Below are positions 46,952 through 55,367 of a stretch of 64,000 nt of DNA, piece by piece. Position 1 is the stretch's first letter, and the number at the start of each line of letters is the position of its first letter. The notes under the pieces were generated by a model that did no database searches, was not told the origin of the DNA, and saw only the letters and a list, made by a program, of their open reading frames with translations. The DNA comes from Bacteroidales bacterium (GTDB taxonomy: Bacteria > Bacteroidota > Bacteroidia > Bacteroidales > GCA-2748055), in contig JAOZQY010000011.1 in assembly GCA_029931975.1 (NCBI GenBank), positions 1-64,000 on the forward strand. Reading direction: 5' to 3'. Both the position numbers and the translations under genes were made by a program.

Positions 46952-49169
46952 GCCCCATTACCAGGACATCATCAATCTGCTCCACCTCACCCTGCCATGC
47001 TGCTAATTTCTCTATCAGGATTGCTTTTTGTTTTTCCATTGGCCGATCCTGAATTTCCAACAGCAGCTTCCTGAAGTTAAGGACCCTGAAAGTTTTCCTG
47101 AGTGGTCCTCCCAGCTGGTCCACATACCCATCCGAGAAAAGGTATATGGAATCGCCTTTTTCCAGCTTGAGGCTATGGCTTGTAAACGCAAGTGGTTCTT
47201 GCTCATAGATCCCAATGGGCATACGGTCGGGACGTATATGTATAACAATTCCGTCTCTGACCAGGTAGAGGGGCCGGTTTGCCCCTGCGTATTCCATGGA
47301 CTTATGTTTCAGGTCGATTACACAAAGAGCAATCTCAATACCATCCTGAGCCTCATCCCTGGTGCCGGTCTGGTGGAGTGATGTAATCACCACTTCTCTA
47401 AGTTGCTCAAGTATCTTCCCCGGATTCAGAACCTTGCTCCGGTTCACAATCTCATTCATGGAGGAGATCCCCAGCATGCTCAGGAAGCCTCCTGGAACTC
47501 CATGACCCGTGCAATCAGCCACGGCCACCAGGAGTTTATTATCCTTCTCTCTGGACCAGTAGTAATCTCCGCTTACAATATCCCTGGGTTTGAAGAGGAT
47601 GAAATGATCGGACAGATGCTCTTTTAACACCTGGGCCGGAGGGAGGATGGCTGCTTGTATCCTTTCGGCATAACGGATACTATCCAGAATAAGCTCTTTC
47701 TGGTTTGATATGGTGTCTCTTTGTAAGGTGGTCAGGTCGAGCTGAGCTTCAATCTCTTCTTTCTGGGTCTCAATTTCCTCCTTCTGTTCTACAACCTCCC
47801 GGGTTCTCTCTTCTACTTTCGTCTCAAGATCTCTGTTCATGGATGAGATGCTCGCCACATAATTGTGGATCTTTTGAGTCATCTCATTGTATCCCTCGGC
47901 CAGCTCCCCGATTTCGTCATCGGTACGTACAATGGTAAATTGTTCTTTCTCACCGCCCCTGGTATTCCGGATGTTGGCCAGCAGTTCCTTCACCGGACGG
48001 GTAATATCCTGGTTGGTCCATCGCACAAAGAGCAGCAGGTAAATAAAGGAGATTAAAATACCGTTTCCAATTCCCACCAGCATCACAATGGAATCGATGG
48101 CATTAACATAAAAGAGCTTTTCATATTCCTTCGCTTCAACAGTTTCCTGATCCTTATTTGCTATTTCGCTCCACTGTCCGATCAGAATCTCCCGGTGCTC
48201 TCTGGTAAAGTTCTCCTGTTTCAGGTCTTTGACAGCGGTCAGGCTCAGGAAGAGGTAGACCATCACAATCAGGAGGGGAAGGAAAGTGGTAATTCCACTG
48301 GCTACCATCAGGCGGTTACGGATCTTTCCTCCTTTTTTTCGGCTTACCTGTTTCCTTAGCTCCTCAGGAGAAAATATCTTATCGATATAGCGCATATGAA
48401 CCCTGTGCTTTTGCCAGTAATAGACGAAGAGGAACTCCAGGGCTGTTGCCACAATGGTCAGGTAGTGCAGCTGGATAAACATGCTTCGTTCAAGTTCCTT
48501 GTCAAAGCTTTCTTTTGTCACCAGGAAAATGAGGGAATAAATCAAGACCACAATATTGGGCATGGTTACAATCAGGCTGTTGATAATGGGAGTTTGAAAC
48601 AAGCCTTTTTTACAACGTCCATGCAATCTTTCCGGGATCTCCCTCCTTCTTCGTTTCAATTTGAAGTAGTGCTTGAACGGACGGTTGTAAATATAGCCAA
48701 GCACATCACTGACGATCAAGAGCAGGAAGAGTAGTGCAAAATAGCGGGCAAAAGGCCCTTTTTCCTGAAAAATTTTGAAAGGGTCTTCCTCGGGCGGTGG
48801 TGGAGTATCCCCATCCTTAAGGGCTATGCCAACTCTTCCATGATTATCAGGAGGAGGAGTTCCAATATCAATATCCTGCTCTGGTAAGGGGATGGAATCA
48901 GGAAAGTTCCCGCTCATCCGGATGGTCATGTTTACCAGGCTGTCGATTTCATCCTCACTGAATATCCGCGTAGAATCCATTGCAGCTGTTATGGAATCCC
49001 TGATGGCCATCGTCTGCTCCAGACGGGGCTGCGGATTATTTCTGATAAAAGTGGGTATGTTCTGGTAGACTATAAATCCGATAAAGGGAATGACCAGAAA
49101 AAAATAGAGCATCACCGAAGTCACATAGATTCGGAACCCGTAATATATAGGAGTAGTTTTTATTTCCAT
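46941..49169 (-). CDS. SpoIIE-type serine phosphatase with membrane sensor (SiaA-like)
   Basis: The 742-residue protein has an N-terminal helix (about 17-37), a periplasmic segment rich in Asp and Pro (DIDIGTPPPDNHG), several membrane helices, a HAMP domain (TRPVKELLANIRNTRGGEKE), a long coiled coil (QKEEIETQKEEIEAQLDLTTL) and a C-terminal PP2C/SpoIIE domain with metal ligands in VAVADCTGHGVPGG and LFSDGYVDQLGG. By the Sia model it would dephosphorylate the SiaC-like protein encoded opposite. The multi-helix sensor differs from the usual two-helix HAMP phosphatases. Confidence 0.9.
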   Translation of the reverse strand: MEIKTTPIYYGFRIYVTSVMLYFFLVIPFIGFIVYQNIPTFIRNNPQPRLEQTMAIRDSITAAMDSTRIFSEDEIDSLVNMTIRMSGNFPDSIPLPEQDIDIGTPPPDNHGRVGIALKDGDTPPPPEEDPFKIFQEKGPFARYFALLFLLLIVSDVLGYIYNRPFKHYFKLKRRRREIPERLHGRCKKGLFQTPIINSLIVTMPNIVVLIYSLIFLVTKESFDKELERSMFIQLHYLTIVATALEFLFVYYWQKHRVHMRYIDKIFSPEELRKQVSRKKGGKIRNRLMVASGITTFLPLLIVMVYLFLSLTAVKDLKQENFTREHREILIGQWSEIANKDQETVEAKEYEKLFYVNAIDSIVMLVGIGNGILISFIYLLLFVRWTNQDITRPVKELLANIRNTRGGEKEQFTIVRTDDEIGELAEGYNEMTQKIHNYVASISSMNRDLETKVEERTREVVEQKEEIETQKEEIEAQLDLTTLQRDTISNQKELILDSIRYAERIQAAILPPAQVLKEHLSDHFILFKPRDIVSGDYYWSREKDNKLLVAVADCTGHGVPGGFLSMLGISSMNEIVNRSKVLNPGKILEQLREVVITSLHQTGTRDEAQDGIEIALCVIDLKHKSMEYAGANRPLYLVRDGIVIHIRPDRMPIGIYEQEPLAFTSHSLKLEKGDSIYLFSDGYVDQLGGPLRKTFRVLNFRKLLLEIQDRPMEKQKAILIEKLAAWQGEVEQIDDVLVMGLRI

Positions 49170-49243
49170 CGGCTGTCAGTATACAGACAGTACTAAATGT
49201 AAGGGAGATATTTATGATTTCAAAGTTTGTGATTCCGAGCTTA

Positions 49244-49375
49244 TCAGACATTGTTGCCCGACCACTCTTCAGGCCAGTCGGAGAGACCTTTGTAAAATAT
49301 CAGGTGCTCGTAGTAGGGTTTCACCTTTTTCTCGATGGCTAGTAATAGGAGCAAGCTCCTCATTGGATGAACCAT
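49244..49375 (-). pseudogene. Short coding-like remnant, unidentified
   Basis: A 43-codon minus-strand frame begins MVHPMRSLLLLLAIEKKVKP and ends PEEWSGNNV. Its composition (tryptophans, tyrosine pair, defined end) looks like the C-terminus of a larger protein, but I do not recognise it. It lies between the phosphatase gene and the deleted GH9 gene, so it is probably part of the same degraded area. It could also be a chance frame. Confidence 0.25.
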
Positions 49376-49390
49376 TAGATATATTTGTTA

Positions 49391-50080
49391 TTAATACACC
49401 TGCTCCAGATAACCCAGCACAAAGACTGCCGGAGCATTCCAGTTGAGGCATACCTCGTTGGAGAGAGCCAGGTGTTTTTTAGTCAGTTCCCCGTTCTGTT
49501 TGTCATTAATGAGCAGGGTATGAAAGCCCATATTAGAAATGAAAAACTTCCAGCTGTTGGTAATCTGGTGTTGATAGGGCTCTTCATTATTTGCCAGATA
49601 TTCCTCGTATTCTTCTTTTTCCGTGGAGATGTAGAGTTCGGCTGCGGCCCAGTGGAAATCATCACTGAACAGCTCATCTCCGTACTCCCCTGTGACCACA
49701 TCTTCCGGATTTCTGAACGGTACCTCACTGTTTGCAAGGGCCCAATCCCAGGCGCGTTCAGCCGCTATCAGGGCTTCGGATGAGAAATTGGAATCCACCT
49801 CAGCATAGACCCTGGAGGCCTGGGCCATTACTGCTGCAAAGTTAAGACTGGCTGCAGTTCCTTTTCCAATGATATAACGATCCAGGTGATCAGTAGGCCT
49901 TTGAAAGCTTCCTTTCCCTTTTCATCCAGGATCAGGAAAGAGGTGGCCTCATGGTTCACCACCACAAATTCCTTGATGGCAGATGTGTTGATGTGCATCG
50001 GTCTCTCCGGCAGGAAAAGGTGGGCTGTAACTCGTAATTATTAATGCAAAAAGCGACAGAAGCAGGGCAAAATTCTTCAT
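49391..50080 (-). pseudogene. GH9 family cellulase, internally deleted and frameshifted
   Basis: The ATG at 50080 starts a signal peptide (MKNFALLLSLFALIITS), then a shift gives MHINTSAIKEFVVVNHEATS, an N-terminal Ig-like start. Near 49900 it jumps to DHLDRYIIGKGTAASLNFA, then AQASRVYAEVD and AAERAWDWALAN, the later part of a glycoside hydrolase family 9 domain, ending VCLNWNAPAVFVLGYLEQVY at TAA 49391-49393. Intact Bacteroidota GH9 enzymes are several hundred residues longer, so a large central block, including the catalytic aspartates, is missing. It follows the PqaA-like gene by eight bases. Confidence 0.7.
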
Positions 50081-50088
50081 GTACTAAT

Positions 50089-51486
50089 TTAGTTAGGGGT
50101 AAAAGGATCAAAGGGGTAGCTGTCAGGAGTGACCAGGGTTCCCGTTGTCAGTGTCAGTGGAAAATCGGAATCCGGATTGAATACGACCTCCACCAATGCT
50201 CCTTTGTAGCCGCTTTCAGGTACAGAAACCGGGATGGCATAGCTGCCGTCCTCGCTGATTTCCAGTGCATCCATCTGCCAGGCTTCGTCCCCAACCACAT
50301 AGCTTTTAAAGTCCCGGGAGCTCTTATTGATGGCTTCCCAGATCCGGATCTGATATTCACTTTCAGGATCGATTTCCGCATAGATGGTATCCTTGCTGAT
50401 GTGCCAGCTGAAATCCGGAATTTCCTTGTCAGAAATGGTGGCATAATAGAAGGATACAAGGTTTTCGGGCAGGTAAGAGCCATCAAGTCCGTGACCCACA
50501 TTGGGAACATATTGAAGGTACTTTTCTCCCTGCAAATCGTCCCAGTAAAATTTCCAGGAATCCGTTACAAAAAACTCATCACAGGTGGCATTGATCAGGA
50601 GTTTGGGCATGGTCAGCCGCTCCAGAAACTGGTAAGGTTCTACCAGTTTAAGCAGGGCAAAAAATTCATCCGAATCTAAATAGTTCATAACTCCCAGGTT
50701 CGCATAAGGATCGATGGCAGGGGCCCATTCTCCATAACACTGCCAGTGATGTTGAAAAGAAGGAATAATGTTGAGCAGGTCGATCACCACAGGAGCTATG
50801 CCTGTGACCCGTTCATCCACAGCAGCCACGTCCCATGTGGTCCATCCTCTTTTGGAAGCTCCGGCAACAAAAAATTCTTCCACCTGGGACTGATTGAATT
50901 CACAGATCTCCTGAACCACATCCATGGCTTTTACCACAGCGCGTGTCATGGGAAACCTGGGGAGCCATTTTTGTAAATCCTCGGAGGCTCCTCCTTCAAT
51001 AAATTGCATCCAGGCAAAGGCAATCAGATCATCCTCATACACCCCTTTCGCAGTATCATTTTTAAAATCGATGGGTTGAAAGGGAATATTGCTGATATGA
51101 GATACAACGGATCCGGTGACCAGGGCTGCTCTGATCATTTCTTCGTTGGCAGGAATGGGTTCGGTTTCTCCTCTCGAGCCTCCACCGATAAGCATCAGGG
51201 ATTCTGTTTCCCGGACCTTATCGGGCACCACTATGGTGAGCCAGTGCCACCATTGGGGTTCATCCACTTCCTTTTCAGTGAGCCAGGTTCCAGAGACCAG
51301 GTATACCCTGTATTCGGTCCATGATTCGCCACGTATAGTTTCTTTTATTTCGTATCGGAAAGCCGGGTCTGCAGTCTCCACATAGGTTTTTAGCGGGAAG
51401 GAGGATTCAGGAATAAGTGCTGGTTCCGGATTATTGCATGCAGAAAGTATTGTGGCAGTGACGATCACAAGGAGGGCATGTTTCAT
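50089..51486 (-). CDS. PhoPQ-activated pathogenicity-related (PqaA-type) lipoprotein
   Basis: The 465-residue protein has a lipoprotein signal with lipobox ILSAC (Cys near residue 17) and an alpha/beta-hydrolase fold: oxyanion-side LMLIGGGSRGETE, nucleophile elbow VAGASKRGWTTWD (Ser near 208) and the histidine in NVGHGLDG, with a C-terminal beta-sandwich. This is the PhoPQ-activated PqaA family, probably a surface hydrolase or peptidase of unknown substrate. It is upstream of the broken GH9 gene in the same run, so they may once have been co-expressed. Confidence 0.85.
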   Translation of the reverse strand: MKHALLVIVTATILSACNNPEPALIPESSFPLKTYVETADPAFRYEIKETIRGESWTEYRVYLVSGTWLTEKEVDEPQWWHWLTIVVPDKVRETESLMLIGGGSRGETEPIPANEEMIRAALVTGSVVSHISNIPFQPIDFKNDTAKGVYEDDLIAFAWMQFIEGGASEDLQKWLPRFPMTRAVVKAMDVVQEICEFNQSQVEEFFVAGASKRGWTTWDVAAVDERVTGIAPVVIDLLNIIPSFQHHWQCYGEWAPAIDPYANLGVMNYLDSDEFFALLKLVEPYQFLERLTMPKLLINATCDEFFVTDSWKFYWDDLQGEKYLQYVPNVGHGLDGSYLPENLVSFYYATISDKEIPDFSWHISKDTIYAEIDPESEYQIRIWEAINKSSRDFKSYVVGDEAWQMDALEISEDGSYAIPVSVPESGYKGALVEVVFNPDSDFPLTLTTGTLVTPDSYPFDPFTPN

Positions 51487-51534
51487 GGGTCTGCTTTTAT
51501 GGGTTTTGAATATACAAGTTATAAAATATTACCC

Positions 51535-51565
51535 TTTGATTGACAGGGAATAATTCATAGTTTTA
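51535..51565 (+). promoter_or_regulatory. Promoter of the PLDc_N/permease pair
   Basis: TTTG at 51535-51538, a 19-base spacer, and TAGTTTTA at 51558-51565 (one mismatch to TAnnTTTG) fit the Bacteroidota promoter. It is 23 bases before the ATG at 51589. Confidence 0.6.
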
Positions 51566-51588
51566 TGTGAAATACAAAAACCAACATA

Positions 51589-51804
51589 ATGACATTTTTA
51601 TTTCTTTTCGGTGGCGGAATACTTATTACTCTGTTTGTGATCCTTTTTATCTTCCTGCTACCTCTACTGGCACTGATTAGCGCATTGATGAATGATTTCT
51701 CCGGAAACGAAAAGATCCTCTGGGTATTGATCATTCTCTTCCTGCCCTTTTTGGGATCGGTCCTTTATTTTCTGATCGGGCGGGATAAGAGGATCTCCAA
51801 ATAA
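51589..51804 (+). CDS. Small PLDc_N-domain membrane protein
   Basis: The 71-residue protein has two predicted helices separated by the short SGNEKILW turn, the pattern of the PLDc_N domain found at the start of cardiolipin synthases: NEKILWVLIILFLPFLGSV followed by LYFLIGRDKR. Alone, it is a common standalone membrane protein of unknown role. It ends four bases before the amino acid permease gene. Confidence 0.78.
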   Translation: MTFLFLFGGGILITLFVILFIFLLPLLALISALMNDFSGNEKILWVLIILFLPFLGSVLYFLIGRDKRISK

Positions 51805-51808
51805 TCCC

Positions 51809-53152
51809 TTGGCGCCCGAGCCCTCATACGACCTGAAAGAATCGCTGGGATATTTCTCGCTCACCAATATTGTGGTGGGTGATATGATTGGGGCTGGGAT
51901 TTTTACCACCTCAGGTTTATTGCTGGCAGAACTTCATGATCCAAGACTTCTACTAATTCTCTGGGGAATTGGAGGTGTTATTGCACTATGTGGAGCGCTG
52001 AGTTACAGCGAGCTGGGAGCCAGCTTTCCCAGGGCCGGGGGTGAATACGCCTTTCTTTCCGAACTCTTCTCTCCCCTTTCCGGTTTTTTAAGTGGCTGGA
52101 TCTCTTTTTTTGTGGGTTTTTCAGCTCCCCTTGCTGCCTCCTCCCTGGCCTTCAGCGAATATCTTGTACGGACTCTTCCCTATGGCAATGACATGGAGCA
52201 AGTGATGCTTATCAAGAAGGCCATTGCCATCGGGATTATCCTCGTCTTTGCCCTGATTCATTATTCTGGTCTTCGTTCGGGATCGAAGGTGCAGAACCTG
52301 CTTACCATGCTGAAGGTTGGCCTGATCCTGGTACTGGTACTTGTCGGCTTTGCTTTTGGTGAGGGCAGTTTTCAACATTTCACGGTTCAGATGGAAGTAG
52401 CAAAAGGATGGGCCGGAATGAAGACCATGGGACTTGCCCTGATGTGGATCATGTTCGCTTACAGCGGCTGGAACGCATCCACCTATTTGGGTTCCGAGAT
52501 CATCAATCCGTTAAAAAATATTCCGCGTTCACTGATTTCCGGCACCCTCTTTGTAATGCTGATTTATTTGGCTTTGAACATCCTTTATGTATATGCTGTT
52601 CCGGCAGGGGATATGAAGGGGGTGATCTCTATCGGGGGACTGGCTGCCAATAAGCTCTTTAACCTCACCATGGACCGGGTATTCTCCCTATTTATTGTGG
52701 TGATATTGCTTTCGGCCATCTCTGTACTGACCATCATTGGTCCCCGGGTTTATTATGCCATGGCAGAGTCGGGACACTTTTTTGGGATCGCAAAGAAAAT
52801 CAACCGCTCCAATGTTCCGGGGATCTCCATTTTGCTGCAGAGTGGCCTGGCCATTGTTTTTGTGCTTTCAGGAACTTTTGATCAGATCATTACCCTGCTC
52901 AGCTTTTCACTGGGAATCTTTCCCATACTGGCTGTGATTGGAGTATTTAAGATCAGGGCAAAAGGTCAATCCAAACTGAAGTCACCCTGGTACCCTGCTC
53001 CACAAATCCTGTTTATCATCTTTTCGGTGGTGATCCTGGTACTGGCTTTTCTGGAACGACCCATTGAGTCTTCCATAGCCCTGGGAGTGATTCTGGTGGG
53101 AATCCCGGCCTATTATCTGTTGAAGCACTATAACAGGATTCAGACTGTTTAA
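51809..53152 (+). CDS. APC-family amino acid permease
   Basis: The 447-residue protein has the 12-helix APC fold, with the helix-1 motif VGDMIGAGIFTTSG and the helix-2 segment SYSELGASFPRAGGEYAFL, both typical of amino acid or polyamine transporters. The start is a TTG at 51809, only four bases after the PLDc_N gene stop; no ATG lies before the first helix. Transport substrate is not deducible. Confidence 0.88.
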   Translation: MAPEPSYDLKESLGYFSLTNIVVGDMIGAGIFTTSGLLLAELHDPRLLLILWGIGGVIALCGALSYSELGASFPRAGGEYAFLSELFSPLSGFLSGWISFFVGFSAPLAASSLAFSEYLVRTLPYGNDMEQVMLIKKAIAIGIILVFALIHYSGLRSGSKVQNLLTMLKVGLILVLVLVGFAFGEGSFQHFTVQMEVAKGWAGMKTMGLALMWIMFAYSGWNASTYLGSEIINPLKNIPRSLISGTLFVMLIYLALNILYVYAVPAGDMKGVISIGGLAANKLFNLTMDRVFSLFIVVILLSAISVLTIIGPRVYYAMAESGHFFGIAKKINRSNVPGISILLQSGLAIVFVLSGTFDQIITLLSFSLGIFPILAVIGVFKIRAKGQSKLKSPWYPAPQILFIIFSVVILVLAFLERPIESSIALGVILVGIPAYYLLKHYNRIQTV

Positions 53153-53153
53153 G

Positions 53154-53693
53154 CTAGAAAGCAATACCGATGGCGATCCCCACTCTGATGCCAAAACCAT
53201 CAACATCGTTAATCCCTGTATCTACTTCACCAGAAGGATCGTCCACAGATCTGAAGGCATATACGGGTCCCACCCAGGCATCAATCACAACGATATCCTT
53301 CAGTACCACCTGTTTGCCCAGGTTGATGGCAAAACCAAGGGAGGTAAGTGTAGCCTGCTCTGCGGCTATTGGATCTTCTACTGTGAGACTCATATATCGA
53401 AAGTTGGGAGCCAGGTAGGTGCCATTGGGGGCCGGAGTGTCGGAAAGGTAGAACCTGAATTCGGGGGTCAAACCGATGCCACTCAGGCTAGTCTCACTGC
53501 TGCCCGGACTGTAGCCGGTATAGAAAAAGCCCAGCTGAGCGCTGATATCTTCAGTAAAGGCCCGTTCATATTTGATTACTCCTGTTCTGATAAAAGCACT
53601 GAACAGGTCGGTTTTGATGTTATTCATCTTTTGGGCATGCAATCCCGTAGCGATGATGAGCATGCTTAATCCCAGTATTGCTATTTTTTTCAT
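53154..53693 (-). CDS. DUF3575-like outer membrane beta-barrel protein
   Basis: The ATG at 53693 (MKKIAILGLSMLIIATGLHAQ) gives a signal peptide and 179 residues; a start 12 codons earlier is less likely. The mature part is a small beta-barrel: FSAFIRTGVIKYERAF, LGFFYTGYSPG, LTPEFRFYLSD, and a C-terminal phenylalanine (IAIGIAF). It fits DUF3575-like outer membrane proteins of unknown function. It converges on the permease gene with one base between. Confidence 0.78.
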   Translation of the reverse strand: MKKIAILGLSMLIIATGLHAQKMNNIKTDLFSAFIRTGVIKYERAFTEDISAQLGFFYTGYSPGSSETSLSGIGLTPEFRFYLSDTPAPNGTYLAPNFRYMSLTVEDPIAAEQATLTSLGFAINLGKQVVLKDIVVIDAWVGPVYAFRSVDDPSGEVDTGINDVDGFGIRVGIAIGIAF

Positions 53694-53834
53694 AGTCGTG
53701 AAATTAGTCCTGTTTCTAAAATTATTCATTTATACGGAAGTAGAGCTTGATTAGTTACTTACAATAACAATGCCATGAAAATAGTATAGAAAAATGAAAG
53801 AGTTCTATATTTAAAAATCTTTAGATGTAAGCGC

Positions 53835-55217
53835 ATGATGAATTCTCGAAGCAAGACTTCACGGAGCCTGATCCTTTTTGTTGTTATCCTGACCTCCTTT
53901 ATCAATCCATTCCTGGGGGCGTCCATTAATATTGCATTGCCGTCCATCAGTGAGGATTTTTCCCTGGGTGCTGTGGGGATGAGCTGGGTGGCCATGGCTT
54001 TTCTGCTCTCTTCAGCAGTATTCCTGGTTCCCCTGGGCAAGCTGGCAGATATCAAAGGCAGGAAGAGGATATTCTTTATTGGCAATATAATAATAGCGCT
54101 GAGCTCCATTTTTTGCGCCCTGTCACCATCCGGGGGCATGCTTATTATATTTCGTGCCTTTCAGGGCATTGGCAGCGCCATGGTTTTTGGAACAGGAGTT
54201 GCCATCATTTCTTCTGTATATCCGCCAAAGGAGCGGGGTAAGGCTATTGGTATTACTGTAACATCGGTCTATATAGGTCTCTCCCTGGCTCCATTTCTGG
54301 GTGGAATACTTACCCAGTACCTGGGGTGGCGAAGTATTTTTTATGCCACTGTTCCGTTCGAACTGCTGGTGATCTGGATTACCTGGAGATATATTAAGGA
54401 GGAGTGGGCCGATGCAAAGGGAGAGAAGTTCGACCTGTGGGGATCCATTATCTACCTCTTCTCCATGTCGGCATTTATGTTTGGCTTTTCAAGACTTCCT
54501 GAACTATCTGCCATCGTTCTTGCTGCGCTTGGCCTCCTTGGTTTATTTGGCTTCGTCATTCATGAGATGAAGCTCCTATCCCCCATATTCAATATCCGGC
54601 TTCTTACCTCCAACAGGCTCTTTGCCTTTTCGAACCTGGCAGCCCTGATCAATTATGCCACCACCTTTGCGATCACCTTCCTGCTGAGTCTTTATCTTCA
54701 ATATGTATTGGGCCTGTCTCCCAGAGATGCTGGGATGATACTGATTGCCCAGCCTGTTATGATGGCTGTAGTTGCTTCCATTTCGGGCAAACTTTCAGAC
54801 AGGCATGATCCAAGAATCCTCTCTTCAATAGGTATGGGAATTATTGTCGGGGGGCTCATCATGCTAAGCTTTCTTTCGGAACAATCGAGTATCACCTATC
54901 TGGTAGTGATCCTGGCTGTTGTTGGATTTGGATTCGGTATGTTTTCCTCGCCCAATACCAATGCCATCATGGGATCGGTGGACAGGAAATACCTGGGGGT
55001 TGCCTCGGCCACGGTAGGGACCATGCGTCTGACGGGCCAGATGATGAGCATGGGGATCGCCACTTTGATCCTGCGGGTATTTATCGGGAACAATCCTATT
55101 TCTCAATATGCTGCAGGATTTTTGACCAGTATGAGAACCACTTTTATGGTTTTCGTAGGTCTCTGTATCCTGGGAGTTTTTGCCTCTCTGGCCAGGGGGA
55201 AATCTTCCCCTGACTAA
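53835..55217 (+). CDS. MFS transporter, DHA2-like
   Basis: The 460-residue protein has about 14 predicted helices and the MFS motif GKLADIKGRKRIFFIG in loop 2-3, with GIGSAMVFGTGVAII and the motif-C-like ITVTSVYIGLSLAPFLGG typical of drug/proton antiporters (DHA2 family). It probably exports a drug or metabolite. The 105-bp gap upstream holds no clear promoter; the 150-bp gap after it, before the convergent helicase, shows no recognisable gene. Confidence 0.88.
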   Translation: MMNSRSKTSRSLILFVVILTSFINPFLGASINIALPSISEDFSLGAVGMSWVAMAFLLSSAVFLVPLGKLADIKGRKRIFFIGNIIIALSSIFCALSPSGGMLIIFRAFQGIGSAMVFGTGVAIISSVYPPKERGKAIGITVTSVYIGLSLAPFLGGILTQYLGWRSIFYATVPFELLVIWITWRYIKEEWADAKGEKFDLWGSIIYLFSMSAFMFGFSRLPELSAIVLAALGLLGLFGFVIHEMKLLSPIFNIRLLTSNRLFAFSNLAALINYATTFAITFLLSLYLQYVLGLSPRDAGMILIAQPVMMAVVASISGKLSDRHDPRILSSIGMGIIVGGLIMLSFLSEQSSITYLVVILAVVGFGFGMFSSPNTNAIMGSVDRKYLGVASATVGTMRLTGQMMSMGIATLILRVFIGNNPISQYAAGFLTSMRTTFMVFVGLCILGVFASLARGKSSPD

Positions 55218-55367
55218 ATATATTCCACCTGCGGTTCCTGCCTCTATGTCAATGGCATTCGAGGGGCAATCATTATCCCTTACCAGAGTTGCTTATGCTT
55301 TGCGGATCAGATACAGCAATTTACGATCCAGTTGCTGGCCACACCAGGAAGATGTCCTGTGGTGGTT

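Noticed and set aside
55218-55367. 150-bp gap between the MFS transporter and helicase genes, with a short plus-strand frame
   Set aside because: I could not recognise a protein, RNA or hairpin in either direction.
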